The notes under the pieces are model-generated. The model searched no databases. It saw nothing but the letters and a program-made list of their open reading frames with translations, and was not told where the DNA came from. DNA of 64,000 nucleotides from Sphaerisporangium melleum (lineage in GTDB: Bacteria; Actinomycetota; Actinomycetes; Streptosporangiales; Streptosporangiaceae): NCBI RefSeq assembly GCF_014646695.1, contig NZ_BMNT01000012.1, forward strand, positions 74,968-138,967, read 5' to 3'. Below, piece after piece: positions 1 to 12,183 of the stretch. Position 1 is the stretch's first letter; each line of letters begins with the position of its first letter. The translations under genes and the position numbers were made by a program.

Positions 1-2879
1 ATCTGTGGGACGGTGCGCACTACGCACTGCGCGACGACCGGCCCGGACTGCGCGAGGAGCTTCTACGGACCCTGCTGGATGAGCTGCGCCGCGTTCTGGC
101 CATCGACGCGGACTGCCTGACCGAGCCGGGCTTCATGCAGATCAAGGAGGAGAGCCGTCACTACCTCAAGGATCCGTGGGCGATGGAGCAGACCGAGAAC
201 GTGGTCTACGCCGCGGTCGCATACCCGCGCGCCGGTCGGCACGGTGGCATGCGGTCCACCCGCGACCTGCACCTGACCGGCTTCGGCGCCTACGGCAAGT
301 ACCTGCTGCGCGAGCACACGGGCCTCGCGCGGGATGACGCGCACGCGATGATCCGCGACATGCTGGCGATCCTCGAACGCTGCGGCATCCTGACCATGGA
401 GCGGGACGGCTACCAGCTCAAGGCATCGTCGGTCATCTGGCGGCTGGGCGACGGCAGGTCCGGCGCCGAGGACCGCATCCGCAAGCACGTCGCGGCCGAC
501 ACGGGCCCGCGGGTCAATCCGTTCTTCCAGCGTCTGTACCGGGAGAAGGCCGCCAATCTGGCCGGGTTGCAGGCGCGTGAGCACACCGCGCAGGTCATGA
601 ACGAGCTGCGGACCATCCGTGAGGAGCAGTTCCGCGAGGGTGACCTCCAGGTGCTGTACTGCTCGCCCACGATGGAGCTGGGTATCGACATCGCCGGCCT
701 GAACGCGGTCGGAATGCGCAACGTTCCGCTGACCCCTGCCAACTACGCGCAGCGTGCGGGCCGTGCGGGCCGGTCGGGACAGCCGGCATTGGTTGTCACT
801 TACTGCGCCACCGGCAACGCCCACGACCAGTACTACTTCCGCCACCGCGACCAGATGGTGGGCGGCTCGGTGGCCGCGCCCCGGCTCGACCTCACCAACG
901 AGGATCTGATCCGCTCCCACGTGCACGCGATCTGGCTGGCCGAGACCGGGCTGCCACTCGACAGCTCGATCAGCGGGATCCTCGACGTCGACGTACCCGG
1001 CTTCCCCTTGTTACCGAGGGCGCGCATGGCGGTGGCCGGCACGCACGCCCAACAACGGGCCGGTGAGCGGACGCGCGCGGTACTGGCGGAACGGGCCAGT
1101 GAGTTACAGGTCACCTCGTGGTGGCACGACGACTGGATCGACCGGACCGTCCACGACGCCCCGAAGGAGTTCGACGCGGCCTTCGACCGCTGGCGTGAGC
1201 TCTACCGTACGGCCCAGGCCGAACGGGAGGAGCAGCACCGCATCATCGGTGACCATTCCACCGGCAAGAAGGATCGCGACATCGCGACCGCGCGACGCCG
1301 AGAAGCCGAGAACCAGCTCAAGCTGCTGCGTAACGAGGACTCAGCGGACTTCCAGACCGACTTCTACTCTTACCGGTACCTGGCCTCGGAAGGATTCCTG
1401 CCCGGTTATTCCTTCCCTCGCCTGCCGCTACGCGCCTACATCGCCGCCCGCAAGGGCAAGACCACCGAGGTCGAATTCATCCACCGGCCACGGTTCATCG
1501 CGATCCGCGAGTTCGGCCCGGACGCGCTCATCTACCACGAGGGGTCGCGCTACCAGGTCAAGGAGGTCCAGCTCGCACCGAACGAACAGGGCGGCGGCGG
1601 GCTGGACACCAAGTCGGCGCGGCGTTGCGAGTTCTGCGGCTACCTGCACGACTCGGTCGTCGGCATCGACGTGTGCGAATCCTGCGGCGGACGCCTCGGC
1701 AAGACCATGCATCGGCTGCTGCGGCTGCAGACCGTGAAGACGATCCGTCGCGACCGGATCTCCTCCGATGAGGAAGAGCGGCGCCGCGCCGGATACGACC
1801 TGATCACCTCCTATCGGTTCAATGATCACGGCGTGCGTCCCGGGCGCCTCGACGCAACAGCTGTACGGGGCAGCGCGGTCTTGCAACTGCAGTACGGGGA
1901 CACCGCAACGGTGCGGGTCACCAACATGGGACGCAAGCGGAACACCGGTGACGGGTTCTGGATCAACGTCCAGACCGGCCGATGGTTATCGGAGAAGGAC
2001 GCGCTGACGCCCGATCCCAGTCCCATCGATGACGCCAGCCGGGTCGAGGCCAAACAGCAGGTCATCCCGTACGTCGAGGATCGCCGGAACATCCTGGTGA
2101 CTCGCATGACCTCGCCCGTGAGCGACGAAGCCGCGATCAGCTTCATGTACGCGCTGGAGCGCGGGATCGAGGCGGAGTTCCAGCTCGAAGACAGCGAACT
2201 GACCAGCGAGCTGCTGCCCGATGAGGCGCACCGGGGCCGGGCGTTGTTCATCGAGAGCTCCGAGGGCGGCGCGGGCGTGTTACGCCGACTGGTCATGGAG
2301 GACGACGCCCTCGCCAAGGCCGCCCGCCGGGCATTACAGATCGCCCACTTCGACCCCGACACCGGAGAGGACACCGGAGGCGCGATCAATGGGGAGCGAT
2401 GCGCCAAGGCCTGCTACGACTGCCTGCTGTCGTTCGGCAATCAGGGCAGGCACGAGCAGATCGACCGGCATCTGACCCGTGATCTGCTGCTGGCGCTCGC
2501 CCAGGCCCGCGTCCCGGAACCTCCGACGACGGGGGCACAGGACATATGGGAACCGGTTCGCTTCGACGCCGAGCCCAACGATCCGCTGCACGCGTTCGTG
2601 TGCTGGCTGGAGGAATGGGAGTACCGCGCCCCGGACACCCTCAACGCCGAGGTGAACGGCGCACGGCCCGAAATGGTCTACAACACCCCGACCGGGCCGG
2701 TCGCGGTGTTCGTCGACGGCCACGGTAACGCCGCCGGTCCCGGCCGCGACGAGGACGCGGAAGACGAGCTCCGCGATCTAGGGTGGAGTGTCGTACGAGT
2801 CCCCTACGGTGGGGACTTCTCCCAGATCGTCAAAAAATACCCGAGTGTCTTCGGTACAAGCCGAAGGGAGCAGCGGTGA
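1..2879 (+). CDS. SF2 helicase with DUF1998 region, C-terminal part (5' end outside window)
   Basis: The reading frame is open from base 3, so the gene begins upstream and at least 958 residues are visible. What is seen is the second half of an SF2 helicase: a motif V-like MELGIDI near base 679 and the motif VI string [10 protein letters not shown] near 750. Next come a CxxC...CxxC zinc site (bases 1626-1700), a DUF1998/MZB-type signature ending [15 protein letters not shown] (about 2400-2445), and a short C-terminal region with [11 protein letters not shown] and [12 protein letters not shown]1998 helicases of this kind include the DrmA/DrmB pair of DISARM, DruE of Druantia and MrfA/YprA repair helicases. 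Here helicase and DUF1998 regions are one polypeptide. It overlaps the next gene by 4 bases (GTGA) and leads a five-gene defence operon, so a DNA-translocation role in phage restriction is inferred. Family assignment is firm; the exact system name is not. Confidence 0.85.
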   Translation, partial: LWDGAHYALRDDRPGLREELLRTLLDELRRVLAIDADCLTEPGFMQIKEESRHYLKDPWAMEQTENVVYAAVAYPRAGRHGGMRSTRDLHLTGFGAYGKYLLREHTGLARDDAHAMIRDMLAILERCGILTMERDGYQLKASSVIWRLGDGRSGAEDRIRKHVAADTGPRVNPFFQRLYREKAANLAGLQAREHTAQVMNELRTIREEQFREGDLQVLYCSPTMELGIDIAGLNAVGMRNVPLTPANYAQRAGRAGRSGQPALVVTYCATGNAHDQYYFRHRDQMVGGSVAAPRLDLTNEDLIRSHVHAIWLAETGLPLDSSISGILDVDVPGFPLLPRARMAVAGTHAQQRAGERTRAVLAERASELQVTSWWHDDWIDRTVHDAPKEFDAAFDRWRELYRTAQAEREEQHRIIGDHSTGKKDRDIATARRREAENQLKLLRNEDSADFQTDFYSYRYLASEGFLPGYSFPRLPLRAYIAARKGKTTEVEFIHRPRFIAIREFGPDALIYHEGSRYQVKEVQLAPNEQGGGGLDTKSARRCEFCGYLHDSVVGIDVCESCGGRLGKTMHRLLRLQTVKTIRRDRISSDEEERRRAGYDLITSYRFNDHGVRPGRLDATAVRGSAVLQLQYGDTATVRVTNMGRKRNTGDGFWINVQTGRWLSEKDALTPDPSPIDDASRVEAKQQVIPYVEDRRNILVTRMTSPVSDEAAISFMYALERGIEAEFQLEDSELTSELLPDEAHRGRALFIESSEGGAGVLRRLVMEDDALAKAARRALQIAHFDPDTGEDTGGAINGERCAKACYDCLLSFGNQGRHEQIDRHLTRDLLLALAQARVPEPPTTGAQDIWEPVRFDAEPNDPLHAFVCWLEEWEYRAPDTLNAEVNGARPEMVYNTPTGPVAVFVDGHGNAAGPGRDEDAEDELRDLGWSVVRVPYGGDFSQIVKKYPSVFGTSRREQR

Positions 2880-5764
2880 CCCCCCGCACCGTCTACAGTC
2901 CTGGATCTCTGGTCCGCGCCCGTGGCCGCGACTGGGTCGTGCTGCCCGAGACCACCCCGGGATTCTTGGTCGCCCGACCACTGGGCGGTGGCGACGACGA
3001 GATCGCCGGCATCCTGACCGACCTCGAGACCGTCACCCCGGCCACGTTCCCGCCTCCGGATGCGGACGACGCCGGCAATTCGGTGAGCGCCGGGTTGTTG
3101 CGTACGGCGCTGCGCGTCGGGTTCCGCGCGACTGCCGGTCCGTTCCGATCCTTGGCCGGCCTTGCGGTCGAACCGCGGCCGTACCAACTGGTGCCGCTGC
3201 TGATGGCGCTACGCCAGCAGACCGTGCGGCTGCTCATCGCCGACGACGTCGGCATCGGCAAGACCATCGAGGCGTCCCTGATCGCCGCCGAACTGCTCGC
3301 CCAGGGCACCGCCACCGGCCTGACCGTGCTGTGCAGCCCTGCGCTCGCCGAGCAGTGGCAGCAGGAACTCGCCGAGAAGTTCAGGATCGACGCCGAGCTG
3401 GTCCTGCCAAGCACGGTCAAACGATTACACAAGAACGCCGTCCTGGCCGACGACGAGTCGATCTTCCATTACTACCGGCACACGGTCGTCTCCACGGACT
3501 TCATCAAATCGCCGGCACGGATGAAGGAGTTCATCCAATCGTGCCCCGACCTGGTGATCGTGGACGAGGCACATACGTGCGTGGCGGACGGCTCGACGGG
3601 CGGCGGCCGCACCCAGCGTTATGACCTTATCCGTGAGCTGGCCGGCAAGGCCGACCGCCACCTGCTGCTGGTCACCGCCACCCCGCACAGCGGCAAGGAC
3701 GAGGGCTTCCGCAACCTGATCGGCCTGCTCGACCCCGCCCTGCCCGGCCTGGACCTCAACGACGCGAAGGGTCGCGACGAACTGGCCCGCTACATGGTGC
3801 AGCGCCGACGCGGCGACATCCGGAAATACCTGGATGAAGAGACCAAGTTCCCGTCCGACCGGGAGACTCACGAGGAGCGTTACTACCTCACCGACGACTA
3901 CCGCAAGCTGTTCCGTCAGGTCCTCGCCTACGCCAAGGAGACAATCCGCGGCGCATCTCGCGACCAGGTGCGCCAGAGGGTGCGCTACTGGTCGGTGCTG
4001 GCGTTGCTGCGGGCGCTGGCCTCCTCTCCACAGGCCGCGGCCGCCACCTTGCAGACCCGGGCTAAGAGTGTGGGATCCGAGACCACGGAAGAGGCCGACC
4101 GGCTCGGCCGCGCCACCGTCCTGGACATGGCCGAGGACGAGGCCTCCGAGTCGGTCGATGTCCTCCCCGGCGCCGATGATCTCAAGGACGACGACCATAC
4201 CGAACGAGCCCGTCTGCTGCGTTTCGCCAAGCAGGCGGGCGCACTGGCCGGGAAGGGTGACTCCAAACTCACCAAGGTCAAAGACGTGGTCCAGGGGCTG
4301 CTTGCCGACGGCTACGACCCCATCGTGTTCTGTCGGTTCATCGACACCGCCGAATACGTCGCCGAACACCTCCGAACGGCGCTCGGCACCGCGGCGCACG
4401 TCGGCTGCGTCACCGGCATGCTCCCACCCAGCGAGCGAGAGGCCCGCATCGGCGAGCTCAGCGCGACGGAGGGCCGCCACGTCTTGGTCGCCACCGACTG
4501 CCTGTCAGAAGGCGTCAACCTGCAGGACGCCTTCCAGGCCGTCGTCCACTACGACCTGGCGTGGAACCCCACCCGCCATGAGCAACGCGAAGGCCGCGTC
4601 GACCGGTTCGGACAGCCCGCCGACAAGGTCCGCGCGGTCACCATCATCGGCGCGGACAACCTGATCGACGAGATCGTCATGCGTGTCCTCATCCGCAAGC
4701 ATGAGGAGATCCGTAAGAGCCTGGGCGTCAGCGTCCCGGTACCGAATTCCTCCAACCAGGTCGTCGAAGCCCTGATGGAGGAGCTGCTGACTTCGGGCGG
4801 CGAGACCTGGCAACAGCTTCCCCTCGACGGGTTGGGCGCGGGCGACCTGCACGCCGAGTGGGAGAGCTCTGCCGCCAAGGAACGGGCGTCCCGCACCAAG
4901 TTCGCCCAGGTCGGCATCAAGCCGGACGAAGTCGCCCGAGAACTGGCCGAGATCCGCGCCAGCCTCGGCTCCTCCGGCGAAATCGAGACGTTCACGCGCG
5001 AGGCCCTTGACGCGCTCGGCTCGTCCCTGACGAACCAGGAGTACGGCTTCACAGCGGTCACCGCGACCCTGCCGAACGGCCTGCGCGACACCCTCCCGCC
5101 CGGACAGGCTCAGCCTCTGCCGTTCCACCGTGCCCTCCCGGTACCGCGCCGTCACGCTCACCTCGACCGCACCGACCCGTCCATCGGCGCGATCGCCCGC
5201 TATGTGCTGGACGCAGCGCTGGACCGTACGATCCCCTGGCCCACCTCTGAACGGCCGAGCCGCTTCGGGGTCATGCGCACCCATGCCGTGCAGCGCCGTA
5301 CGACGCTGCTGCTTACCCGGTTCCGGATGCACCTGGAACTCTCCGTGAAGGACGGCAAGAAACCCCTCGTCGCGGAGGAAGCGCGCGTGCTTGCCTTCCG
5401 CGGCAAACCGGACCACCCCGGATGGCTGTCACAGGACGAAGTCGAGGCGCTGCTGGTGGCCCAGCCCGACGGCAACGTCGCTCCTGACTTCGCCCGCGAC
5501 GACCTTGACCGGCTGCTCGCCCTCGAAACCCGCCAGCAGCCTGACGGCCTCGAGCAGACCAAGCCTCGGCTGATGTGGCACCTGGAACCCGCCCTGGATG
5601 CCGAAGCAGAGGCGCTGGCCGAACGGCTGCGCGACTCGCATGCCCGGGTACGGGCCGCCGCCCGGCAGAGCGGAAGCAGCAAGATCACCGTTACTGCGAA
5701 CAAGCCTGCCGACCTGCTCGGCGTCTACATCTACCTCCCGGCCGTCCCCGGAGTCACCTCGTGA
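2876..5764 (+). CDS. SNF2-family helicase, DrmD-like
   Basis: A 962-residue SF2/SNF2 ATPase. The chosen start is GTG 2876, which overlaps the upstream stop (GTGA) and has AAGGGAG 7-8 bases before it; an in-frame ATG at 2783 lies inside the previous gene. Walker A is ADDVGIGKT (about residues 122-130). The DEAH box is VIVDEAHT (about 229). The C-terminal RecA lobe shows [11 protein letters not shown] (about 541) and the motif VI string [12 protein letters not shown] (about 569). The remaining 350 or so residues are a family-specific tail with no recognised catalytic motif. SNF2 helicases next to a large adenine methyltransferase and a DUF1998 helicase are typical of DISARM class 1, where this component is DrmD. 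It probably moves along or remodels DNA as part of the restriction complex. The homology to DrmD is inferred from context and fold, not from an alignment. Confidence 0.85.
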   Translation: MTPRTVYSPGSLVRARGRDWVVLPETTPGFLVARPLGGGDDEIAGILTDLETVTPATFPPPDADDAGNSVSAGLLRTALRVGFRATAGPFRSLAGLAVEPRPYQLVPLLMALRQQTVRLLIADDVGIGKTIEASLIAAELLAQGTATGLTVLCSPALAEQWQQELAEKFRIDAELVLPSTVKRLHKNAVLADDESIFHYYRHTVVSTDFIKSPARMKEFIQSCPDLVIVDEAHTCVADGSTGGGRTQRYDLIRELAGKADRHLLLVTATPHSGKDEGFRNLIGLLDPALPGLDLNDAKGRDELARYMVQRRRGDIRKYLDEETKFPSDRETHEERYYLTDDYRKLFRQVLAYAKETIRGASRDQVRQRVRYWSVLALLRALASSPQAAAATLQTRAKSVGSETTEEADRLGRATVLDMAEDEASESVDVLPGADDLKDDDHTERARLLRFAKQAGALAGKGDSKLTKVKDVVQGLLADGYDPIVFCRFIDTAEYVAEHLRTALGTAAHVGCVTGMLPPSEREARIGELSATEGRHVLVATDCLSEGVNLQDAFQAVVHYDLAWNPTRHEQREGRVDRFGQPADKVRAVTIIGADNLIDEIVMRVLIRKHEEIRKSLGVSVPVPNSSNQVVEALMEELLTSGGETWQQLPLDGLGAGDLHAEWESSAAKERASRTKFAQVGIKPDEVARELAEIRASLGSSGEIETFTREALDALGSSLTNQEYGFTAVTATLPNGLRDTLPPGQAQPLPFHRALPVPRRHAHLDRTDPSIGAIARYVLDAALDRTIPWPTSERPSRFGVMRTHAVQRRTTLLLTRFRMHLELSVKDGKKPLVAEEARVLAFRGKPDHPGWLSQDEVEALLVAQPDGNVAPDFARDDLDRLLALETRQQPDGLEQTKPRLMWHLEPALDAEAEALAERLRDSHARVRAAARQSGSSKITVTANKPADLLGVYIYLPAVPGVTS

Positions 5765-5837
5765 GAGAGCGAAGCGAACGAACCACCGAGCACAGTGCCC
5801 CGCTCATGCCGATCCGAGTCGAAGGCGAGGACAGCGT

Positions 5838-8800
5838 ATGAGCCGCTCACCGTTCCCTTCCGTCCGTACGGCCGGAGGGCTGCTCCCGGCCGACCTGTTC
5901 AACAGGGTCCTTGAAGCCAAATCCGGAGAGAGCGCGCTGCCCGGCCGCGAGCCGGAAACATACGGACTGCTCCCGCATGAGAACGTCCGCGAGGCCGCCG
6001 CCCGCGCCTTCGACTACCTAAACGGCGCCTGGCAAGCGTTCACCAAAGAAAGAGAGAAGGCCGCCCAGGAGGGCCGGGCACCACGTACCCGCGACCGGTG
6101 GCTCATCCCGCTGTTACGCCAGCTCGACTACGGCCACCTGACCCCTGCTGCCGGCCTCACGATCGACGGCGTCTCCTATCCCGTCAGCCACCGCTGGGAG
6201 CACGTCCCTATCCACCTGCTCGGCTGGAACGTCGACCTCGACCACCGCACCCCGCGCATCACCGCACAGGCGCCGCAGTCGATGGTGCAGGAGCTGCTGA
6301 ACCGCAGCGATGACCACCTGTGGGCGATCCTGTCCAACGGCAGCAAGCTGCGGCTGCTGCGCGACTCCCGCTCGCTGGCCGGGTCGGCGTTCGTCGAGTT
6401 CGACCTTGAGCTGATCTTCTCCGAGCAGCTGTTCGCCGACTTCGTCCTGCTGTTTCGCCTCGCCCACGCGTCCCGCTTCGCCATACCCGCCGACAAGACC
6501 CCTGCCGACTGCTGGCTGGAGCGCTGGCGGTCCGACGCCGTCCAGGTCGGCGAACGTGCCCTGGCCCGGCTACGCAAGGGCGTTGAAGAGGCCATCAACA
6601 CCCTCGGCACAGGCCTTCTCAGGCACGCCTCCAACGACCGGCTGCGCAGACAGCTCGAAGGTCGGACGTCGTTACCGGACTCCGTCCAGGCGACCGGGGA
6701 TAAGGGGAGGCCAGGCAGGCTCGGTCGGCTCAGCAAGGAGGACTACAACCGGGCGATCCTGCGCCTTGTCTACCGGCTGCTGTTCTGGTTCGTGGCCGAG
6801 GACCGCGACGTCCTGCTGATCCCGGTCCCGGAGGACCCGGCCCATGCCGGCGAACGCAAGCAAATCCTGGCCGCACGTGACCGTTACACCCGGTACTTCT
6901 CGGCACAGCGACTGCGCGACCGTGCCATCCGAGGCGGCACCGATCACCACGACGACCTCTGGGAGACCGTGCAACTCGTGCTGCGAGGGCTCGGCGAGGA
7001 GGACGGCCGCCCCGAACTGGCGATCCCCGGCCTCGGTGGCCTGTTCGAGCGCATCACGCGACTGGACGACGAGACAGTCCTGGAATCAAGCCGACCAGAC
7101 GAACTGGACGCGCCGCTGGAGGACATGCGGATCGAGAACGGATACCTGCTCAAGGCCATTCGCTATCTGGCCGTCGTGGACTCCCAATCCCAGCGCCGGC
7201 CGGTCAACTTCCGCGAGCTCGACTCGGAGGAGTTGGGCAGCGTCTACGAGTGGCTGCTCGAGTTCCACGTCGACCTCGACGCCGCCGCGCGCACGTTTAC
7301 TCTGCTGAAAGCGGACGGCAGCGACCGGAAGAACACCGGCTCCTACTACACACCCTCATCACTGACTGAAGCACTGCTCGACACCGCGCTCGACCCCGTG
7401 CTGGACGAAGCCGCGAGCGGCGCCGACACGGTTGAGGCCAAGGTCGAAGCCCTGCTGGATGTCACGGTCTGCGACCCGGCCTGCGGTTCGGGTCACTTCC
7501 TCGTCGCGGCCGCTCGCCGGATCGCCCGACGTGTCGCGCAGATCCGCTCCGGCGAGGACGAACCTTCCCCCGATCTCGCACGGCGAGCGATGCGTGAGGT
7601 CGTGTCGCGGTGCATCTACGGTGTGGATCTCAACGAGATGGCCGCCGAACTGGCCAAGGTGTCGCTGTGGATCGAGTCGGTTGAACCCGGTAAGCCTTTG
7701 GCGTTCCTCGACACCAACATCCGCGTCGGCAACGCCCTACTCGGCACCACGCCAGCCCTGATCGAGAGAGGCATCCCCAAGGAGGCGTTCAAGCCGATTG
7801 AAGGCGACGACCGAATGGTCGCCTCGGCCGTGGCCAAGGAGAGCGCGACCCAGCAGGACCAACGATCCCACGGCCTTGTCCAGGACAGCCTGTTCGACGA
7901 GACCAATCTCGACCGTTCCAACTCGAAGATCGCAACAAACACCCGTGAAATCGTCACCGCCTTACCCAACGAGCTCACCGGAGCCGTTGTGCAACGGCGC
8001 AGGCTGCGCTTGATCGACACCGATCGCCGATCGGCCAAGCGTGTCGCCGATGCCTGGTGCGCCGCATTCGTACAAGCGCTCACCCCCGAGACCCGCCTGT
8101 CCGCGATCACTCAATCTGCCCTGGACTGGATCGGTGGCGAAGAGTACGACGAGCGCCAACGCCGGATCGCCAGCCGGGTCGACGACCTCAGCAAGGACTA
8201 CCGGTTCTTCCACTGGCACGTGGAGTTCCCGCACCTGTTCCAGGTATCGCAAGACGGCCGGGAGGATCCGCGTACCGGCTGGAACGGCGGCTTCACTTGC
8301 GTCATCGGCAACCCGCCCTGGGAGCGGGTAAAGATTCAGGAGAAGGAGTTCTTCGCCTCGCGCAGCGAAGAGATCGCGGGCGCCAAGAACGCTGCCGCCC
8401 GTAAGAGGGCCATCGCCACGCTCAAGGACAGCGAAGAGGAGGCCGACCGTAACCTCTACGCCGCGTTCGCTAACGAACTGCGGCAAGCGGACGGCACCAC
8501 ACTGCTTCTGCGAGACTCCGGCCGCTATCCACTGACCGGCCGGGGCGACATCAACACCTACGCCGTGTTTGCCGAGACCGGCAGGATGATCACCTCCCCG
8601 CACGGCCGGGTCGGGATGGTCCTGCCCACCGGCATCGCGACCGATGCCACCACCCAGTTCTTCTTCAAGGACATGGTGGAGACCAAGACGCTCGCCTCAC
8701 TGTATGACTTCGAGAACGAGGAAAAGGTCTTTCCTAACGTTCATAACCAGTTCCGGTTCTGCCTATGGAGCGCATCGGGCCGCCTCGCCCCTCAGCAGCG

Positions 8801-10064
8801 GATCGCCCTGGCGTTCCGGGCCCGACAAGTCCCACAGATCGCCGAACGCCGGTTCACGCTGACGCCCGAGGACATCATCCGGCTGAACCCGAACACCGGC
8901 ACCCTCCCGGTCTTCGACTTCAAGCGCAACGCCGACATCACGATTGGCATCTACCGTCGCATCCCCGTCCTCTGGCAAGAGTCCGCCAGCAGCGGAGAAG
9001 GGATCAACCCTTGGGGTCTCTCTTTCCTTCGCATGCTGGACATGGCAAACGACTCCGGCCTGTTCCGGCCCAGCGCCGCCGACAACGAGACCTTCCAGGA
9101 CATGCTCGACGCCGGCTGGGAACCTACGGGCAACATTCTTGTTCGCGACGGTGAACGGCTGCTGCCGCTGTACGAAGCGAAGATGTTGCACCACTTCGAT
9201 GACCGGTTCAGCACCTACAAAGGCGCGACTCAGGCGCAACTTAACAAAGGCACCCTCCCCCGTTCCACACCGGAGGACAAGGACAACCCGGCCTATGCTA
9301 CGACTCCGTCGTACTGGGTGCCCGAGAGGGAGGTCACAGCTCGGCTCCGCCCTGTTGAAGGGTCACGTGGTAATCGCCGAGTCCTCCAGTGGGACCGCGA
9401 CTGGCTGCTCGGCTGGCGCGACATCTGCCGCAGCTCCGACACCCGCACAGTGATCAGCACGGCGATCCCACGTGCCGCGGTGGGCGACAAGTTCCTCCTG
9501 GCGCTCCCTCAGAGAAGTGGCCTCCTCCTCCAGGCCAACCTGTCGTCATTCGTGCTCGACTTCTGTGCCCGGCAGAAGGTCTCCGGCACGTCCTTGAAGT
9601 ATTTCATCTTTAAGCAGCTTCCCGTATTGCCGCCTTCGGCGTACGAGAAGGACTGCTCGTGGGACAGCGGTGAGCAACTGGACAACTGGGTGCGAGCGCG
9701 AGCGCTGGAGTTGGCGTACACCTCGTACGGCATGGCGGCGTTCGCCCACGATCACGGCGACGACGGTCCGCCGTACCGCTGGGATGAGGAGCGGCGATTC
9801 TGGCTTCGGGCCGAACTCGACGCGGCCTACTTTCATCTCTACGGGGTGCCCCGGGACGACGTCGACTACATTATGGACACTTTCCGGGCGTTCCGGAACG
9901 TCAATCCTGACCTGTTCGCGCGCACCAAGAAGTCGATCGTTGAGATTTACGATGCCATGAGCGACGCGATCGCCGAGCAGAAACCGTACCGGACTGTCCT
10001 TGCCCCTCCACCAGGCCACGGTCCCCGTCACCCCGCACGGACTGACAACCGGACTGACAACTGA
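5838..10064 (+). CDS. Large N6-adenine DNA methyltransferase (Eco57I/DrmMI-like)
   Basis: A 1,408-residue class I DNA methyltransferase. The start is ATG 5838, preceded by a weak purine-rich GGCGAGGAC; the frame runs 240 bases further upstream into the helicase gene. The SAM-binding motif I is [11 protein letters not shown] (about residues 545-555). The catalytic motif IV is NPPW (about 825), which marks adenine-N6 methylation. Ahead of motif I is the phrase [11 protein letters not shown], usual in type I/IIG methylases. The long N-terminal half and a C-terminal region rich in aromatic residues probably include the target-recognition part. No PD-(D/E)xK or other nuclease motif stands out, so this looks like the self-marking modification enzyme rather than a stand-alone type IIG enzyme. 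It matches the DrmMI position of DISARM class 1. The gap to the SNF2 gene is 73 bases and the gap to mcrB is 16 bases, consistent with one transcript. Confidence 0.85.
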   Translation: MSRSPFPSVRTAGGLLPADLFNRVLEAKSGESALPGREPETYGLLPHENVREAAARAFDYLNGAWQAFTKEREKAAQEGRAPRTRDRWLIPLLRQLDYGHLTPAAGLTIDGVSYPVSHRWEHVPIHLLGWNVDLDHRTPRITAQAPQSMVQELLNRSDDHLWAILSNGSKLRLLRDSRSLAGSAFVEFDLELIFSEQLFADFVLLFRLAHASRFAIPADKTPADCWLERWRSDAVQVGERALARLRKGVEEAINTLGTGLLRHASNDRLRRQLEGRTSLPDSVQATGDKGRPGRLGRLSKEDYNRAILRLVYRLLFWFVAEDRDVLLIPVPEDPAHAGERKQILAARDRYTRYFSAQRLRDRAIRGGTDHHDDLWETVQLVLRGLGEEDGRPELAIPGLGGLFERITRLDDETVLESSRPDELDAPLEDMRIENGYLLKAIRYLAVVDSQSQRRPVNFRELDSEELGSVYEWLLEFHVDLDAAARTFTLLKADGSDRKNTGSYYTPSSLTEALLDTALDPVLDEAASGADTVEAKVEALLDVTVCDPACGSGHFLVAAARRIARRVAQIRSGEDEPSPDLARRAMREVVSRCIYGVDLNEMAAELAKVSLWIESVEPGKPLAFLDTNIRVGNALLGTTPALIERGIPKEAFKPIEGDDRMVASAVAKESATQQDQRSHGLVQDSLFDETNLDRSNSKIATNTREIVTALPNELTGAVVQRRRLRLIDTDRRSAKRVADAWCAAFVQALTPETRLSAITQSALDWIGGEEYDERQRRIASRVDDLSKDYRFFHWHVEFPHLFQVSQDGREDPRTGWNGGFTCVIGNPPWERVKIQEKEFFASRSEEIAGAKNAAARKRAIATLKDSEEEADRNLYAAFANELRQADGTTLLLRDSGRYPLTGRGDINTYAVFAETGRMITSPHGRVGMVLPTGIATDATTQFFFKDMVETKTLASLYDFENEEKVFPNVHNQFRFCLWSASGRLAPQQRIALAFRARQVPQIAERRFTLTPEDIIRLNPNTGTLPVFDFKRNADITIGIYRRIPVLWQESASSGEGINPWGLSFLRMLDMANDSGLFRPSAADNETFQDMLDAGWEPTGNILVRDGERLLPLYEAKMLHHFDDRFSTYKGATQAQLNKGTLPRSTPEDKDNPAYATTPSYWVPEREVTARLRPVEGSRGNRRVLQWDRDWLLGWRDICRSSDTRTVISTAIPRAAVGDKFLLALPQRSGLLLQANLSSFVLDFCARQKVSGTSLKYFIFKQLPVLPPSAYEKDCSWDSGEQLDNWVRARALELAYTSYGMAAFAHDHGDDGPPYRWDEERRFWLRAELDAAYFHLYGVPRDDVDYIMDTFRAFRNVNPDLFARTKKSIVEIYDAMSDAIAEQKPYRTVLAPPPGHGPRHPARTDNRTDN

Positions 10065-10080
10065 ACAGAAGGGCGTCACA

Positions 10081-12183
10081 GTGTCGACCTACGCCGAACG
10101 CATCGCGCCGCTCATCCGCTCAGCTCTGGAGGTGCTGCGTGACACGGACCGACCGCTGACCCGTCAGGAAGTGATGGACGAGGTCGAGCGCCGTGTCGAT
10201 ATCCCTCCCGGATTGGCTGTCGTCGACTCGGGCGGCCGCGTCCGCTGGCGAGTGCAGCTAGGATTTCGCACCAGCGAGGCTGGGGTCATCGGATGGCTGA
10301 CCAAGCGGGGCGCCTGGTCGATCACAGAGATGGGCATTCAGGCGCTGGATGACTTTCCCGGCGTTGAACTGTACGAGGAACTGATGCGTGAGTATCGCGC
10401 TCGGCGGCCGACATCTCGTCAGCGGTACTCGGACAGGAGTTGGTTGATCATTGCGGAAGCGATGGCACGACTTGAACCGGGCACTTGGACCACCCTTGAG
10501 GAGCTGAGGAAATTAGCTGACCCCGACATCAGGTCGAGGGTCGGCCGATTCTTCGATGAGCACCCGTCCTCAACCTCCCACCGAGTGCTTTCCGACCAGG
10601 GAGAAATTCCACTACATTTTTCGTGGGCGCGGCCCAACCGGACCGACGACCCGCGAGAGGTACTGGAGCGCGAAGGACTGGAATTCGACTCAGAAGGCCG
10701 TGCGAATCGTACTCAGCTGGTTACCGCTGATGATTTCCGCGAGATTCTGGCCGAGGTGGTGCAGGTACCTCCCGTGCAGCGGGCATGGCTGGTCCGTGGA
10801 TCGTCGGTCGACGGGCGTGATTTGGTGCCGGTGTGGCTGCACAAGGAATCCGCTTCGCTGGCCGCGTCAAGCCTGCGGGAGATTGCCGTCCCGATCAGCC
10901 GGAATGAACTGAAGACGATCGTCGAAGACGACTACCAGCACAAGTCGTATGCGGTCCGGGAGGCGAAGCTCGCCGAGTTCGACGCGTTCTGCAACCGGAT
11001 GCGGCCCGGCGACTACGTGCTCACCACCACGCAGGGCAAGGCATACGTCGGGCGGATCACCGGAGACGCCGTTTATGTGGCCTCCTCGGACAAGCGCTCC
11101 AATATCCGCCGTCCAGTGGAGTGGCTGAACGCTACCCGGCCAGTGCCATTCGCGAACCTGCCACAGCCGCTCCCGGCCAAACTGCACGGCCAGTCCGACG
11201 TGGTCGAGCTGACCGATGACATCGCGGCGATCGAGGAGCTGCTGACCGCCCTCGACATCGACCTCGGCGAAACCACGTCCGAACCACCCCGGGAACTGCT
11301 GGCCTTCCCCGCAATCGGGCAGGACCTGGCCGGCGAGATTCTGATCGACCGGGAGCAGCTCCAGCAATTAGCCGACCTACTGTGGGAGAACAAGCAGCTC
11401 ATCCTGTACGGCCCGCCCGGCACCGGTAAGACGTTCGTTGCCCGCAAGCTGGCCGGGGAGCTCGCCGAGCCAAGCGCGGTCAAGCTGGTGCAGTTCCACC
11501 CGTCCTACACCTACGAGGACTTCTTCGAAGGCTTTCGTCCTGTGCAACAGGCGGACGGGCAACTGGCCTTCGAGCTGCGTCCGGGACCGTTCCGACAGCT
11601 CGTCGAAGCGGCCCGGCAGCACCCGTCCGACCCGTACATCCTCATCATCGACGAGATCAACCGCGCGAACCTGGCCAAGGTGTTCGGCGAGTTGTACTTT
11701 CTGCTCGAATACCGCGACGACGCGATCGGGTTGCTGTACTCGGCCGAAGCGGACTTCACGCTGCCACCGAACGTGTTCGTCATCGGCACCATGAACACCA
11801 CCGACCGGTCGATCGCGCTGGTGGACGCGGCGATGCGCCGCCGGTTCCGGTTCGTCGAACTCCACCCGGGCCTGGATCCAATCAAGGGTCTGCTCGGCCG
11901 CTGGCTGGAGAATCTACGCAAAACCGACGAGCTTGCCGTGCACAATTTGGACGCCCCCGATGTGCTCGACGCCCTCAACGCACGCATCGAGGACCATGAC
12001 CTGGCGATCGGTCCGTCGTACCTGATGAAATCCGGCGTTTACCGGCGAGAGAACGGCCTAGCGGTCGTCTGGGAGACTGCGATCCTGCCGTTGCTCGCCG
12101 AGCATCACTACGGCAGCCCGCCCAACGTCCTGGATCGCTACCGCCTTCCTACTCTCCGCCGAGCGCTGGCCGTACCAGAATGA
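10081..12183 (+). CDS. mcrB: McrB-type AAA+ GTPase with winged-helix and reader-like N-terminus
   Basis: A 700-residue protein. Start GTG 10081 has AGAAGGG about 9 bases upstream; an ATG at 10000 lies inside the methylase gene. Residues 1-100 look like the winged-helix domain often found at the N-terminus of Mrr-type enzymes. Residues about 300-370 (RPGDYVLTTTQGKAYVGRI then RRPVEWL) resemble the small beta-rich domain that precedes the motor in many McrB homologues and may read modified or unusual DNA; this is inference. The motor has Walker A GPPGTGKT (about 444), Walker B LIIDEIN (about 521) and the McrB GTP-specificity string MNTTDRS (about 574), followed by AMRRRF. McrB hydrolyses GTP, forms rings and drives DNA translocation for McrC. 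The stop overlaps the mcrC start (AATGA). Identification is secure; its substrate in this locus is unknown. Confidence 0.93.
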   Translation: MSTYAERIAPLIRSALEVLRDTDRPLTRQEVMDEVERRVDIPPGLAVVDSGGRVRWRVQLGFRTSEAGVIGWLTKRGAWSITEMGIQALDDFPGVELYEELMREYRARRPTSRQRYSDRSWLIIAEAMARLEPGTWTTLEELRKLADPDIRSRVGRFFDEHPSSTSHRVLSDQGEIPLHFSWARPNRTDDPREVLEREGLEFDSEGRANRTQLVTADDFREILAEVVQVPPVQRAWLVRGSSVDGRDLVPVWLHKESASLAASSLREIAVPISRNELKTIVEDDYQHKSYAVREAKLAEFDAFCNRMRPGDYVLTTTQGKAYVGRITGDAVYVASSDKRSNIRRPVEWLNATRPVPFANLPQPLPAKLHGQSDVVELTDDIAAIEELLTALDIDLGETTSEPPRELLAFPAIGQDLAGEILIDREQLQQLADLLWENKQLILYGPPGTGKTFVARKLAGELAEPSAVKLVQFHPSYTYEDFFEGFRPVQQADGQLAFELRPGPFRQLVEAARQHPSDPYILIIDEINRANLAKVFGELYFLLEYRDDAIGLLYSAEADFTLPPNVFVIGTMNTTDRSIALVDAAMRRRFRFVELHPGLDPIKGLLGRWLENLRKTDELAVHNLDAPDVLDALNARIEDHDLAIGPSYLMKSGVYRRENGLAVVWETAILPLLAEHHYGSPPNVLDRYRLPTLRRALAVPE

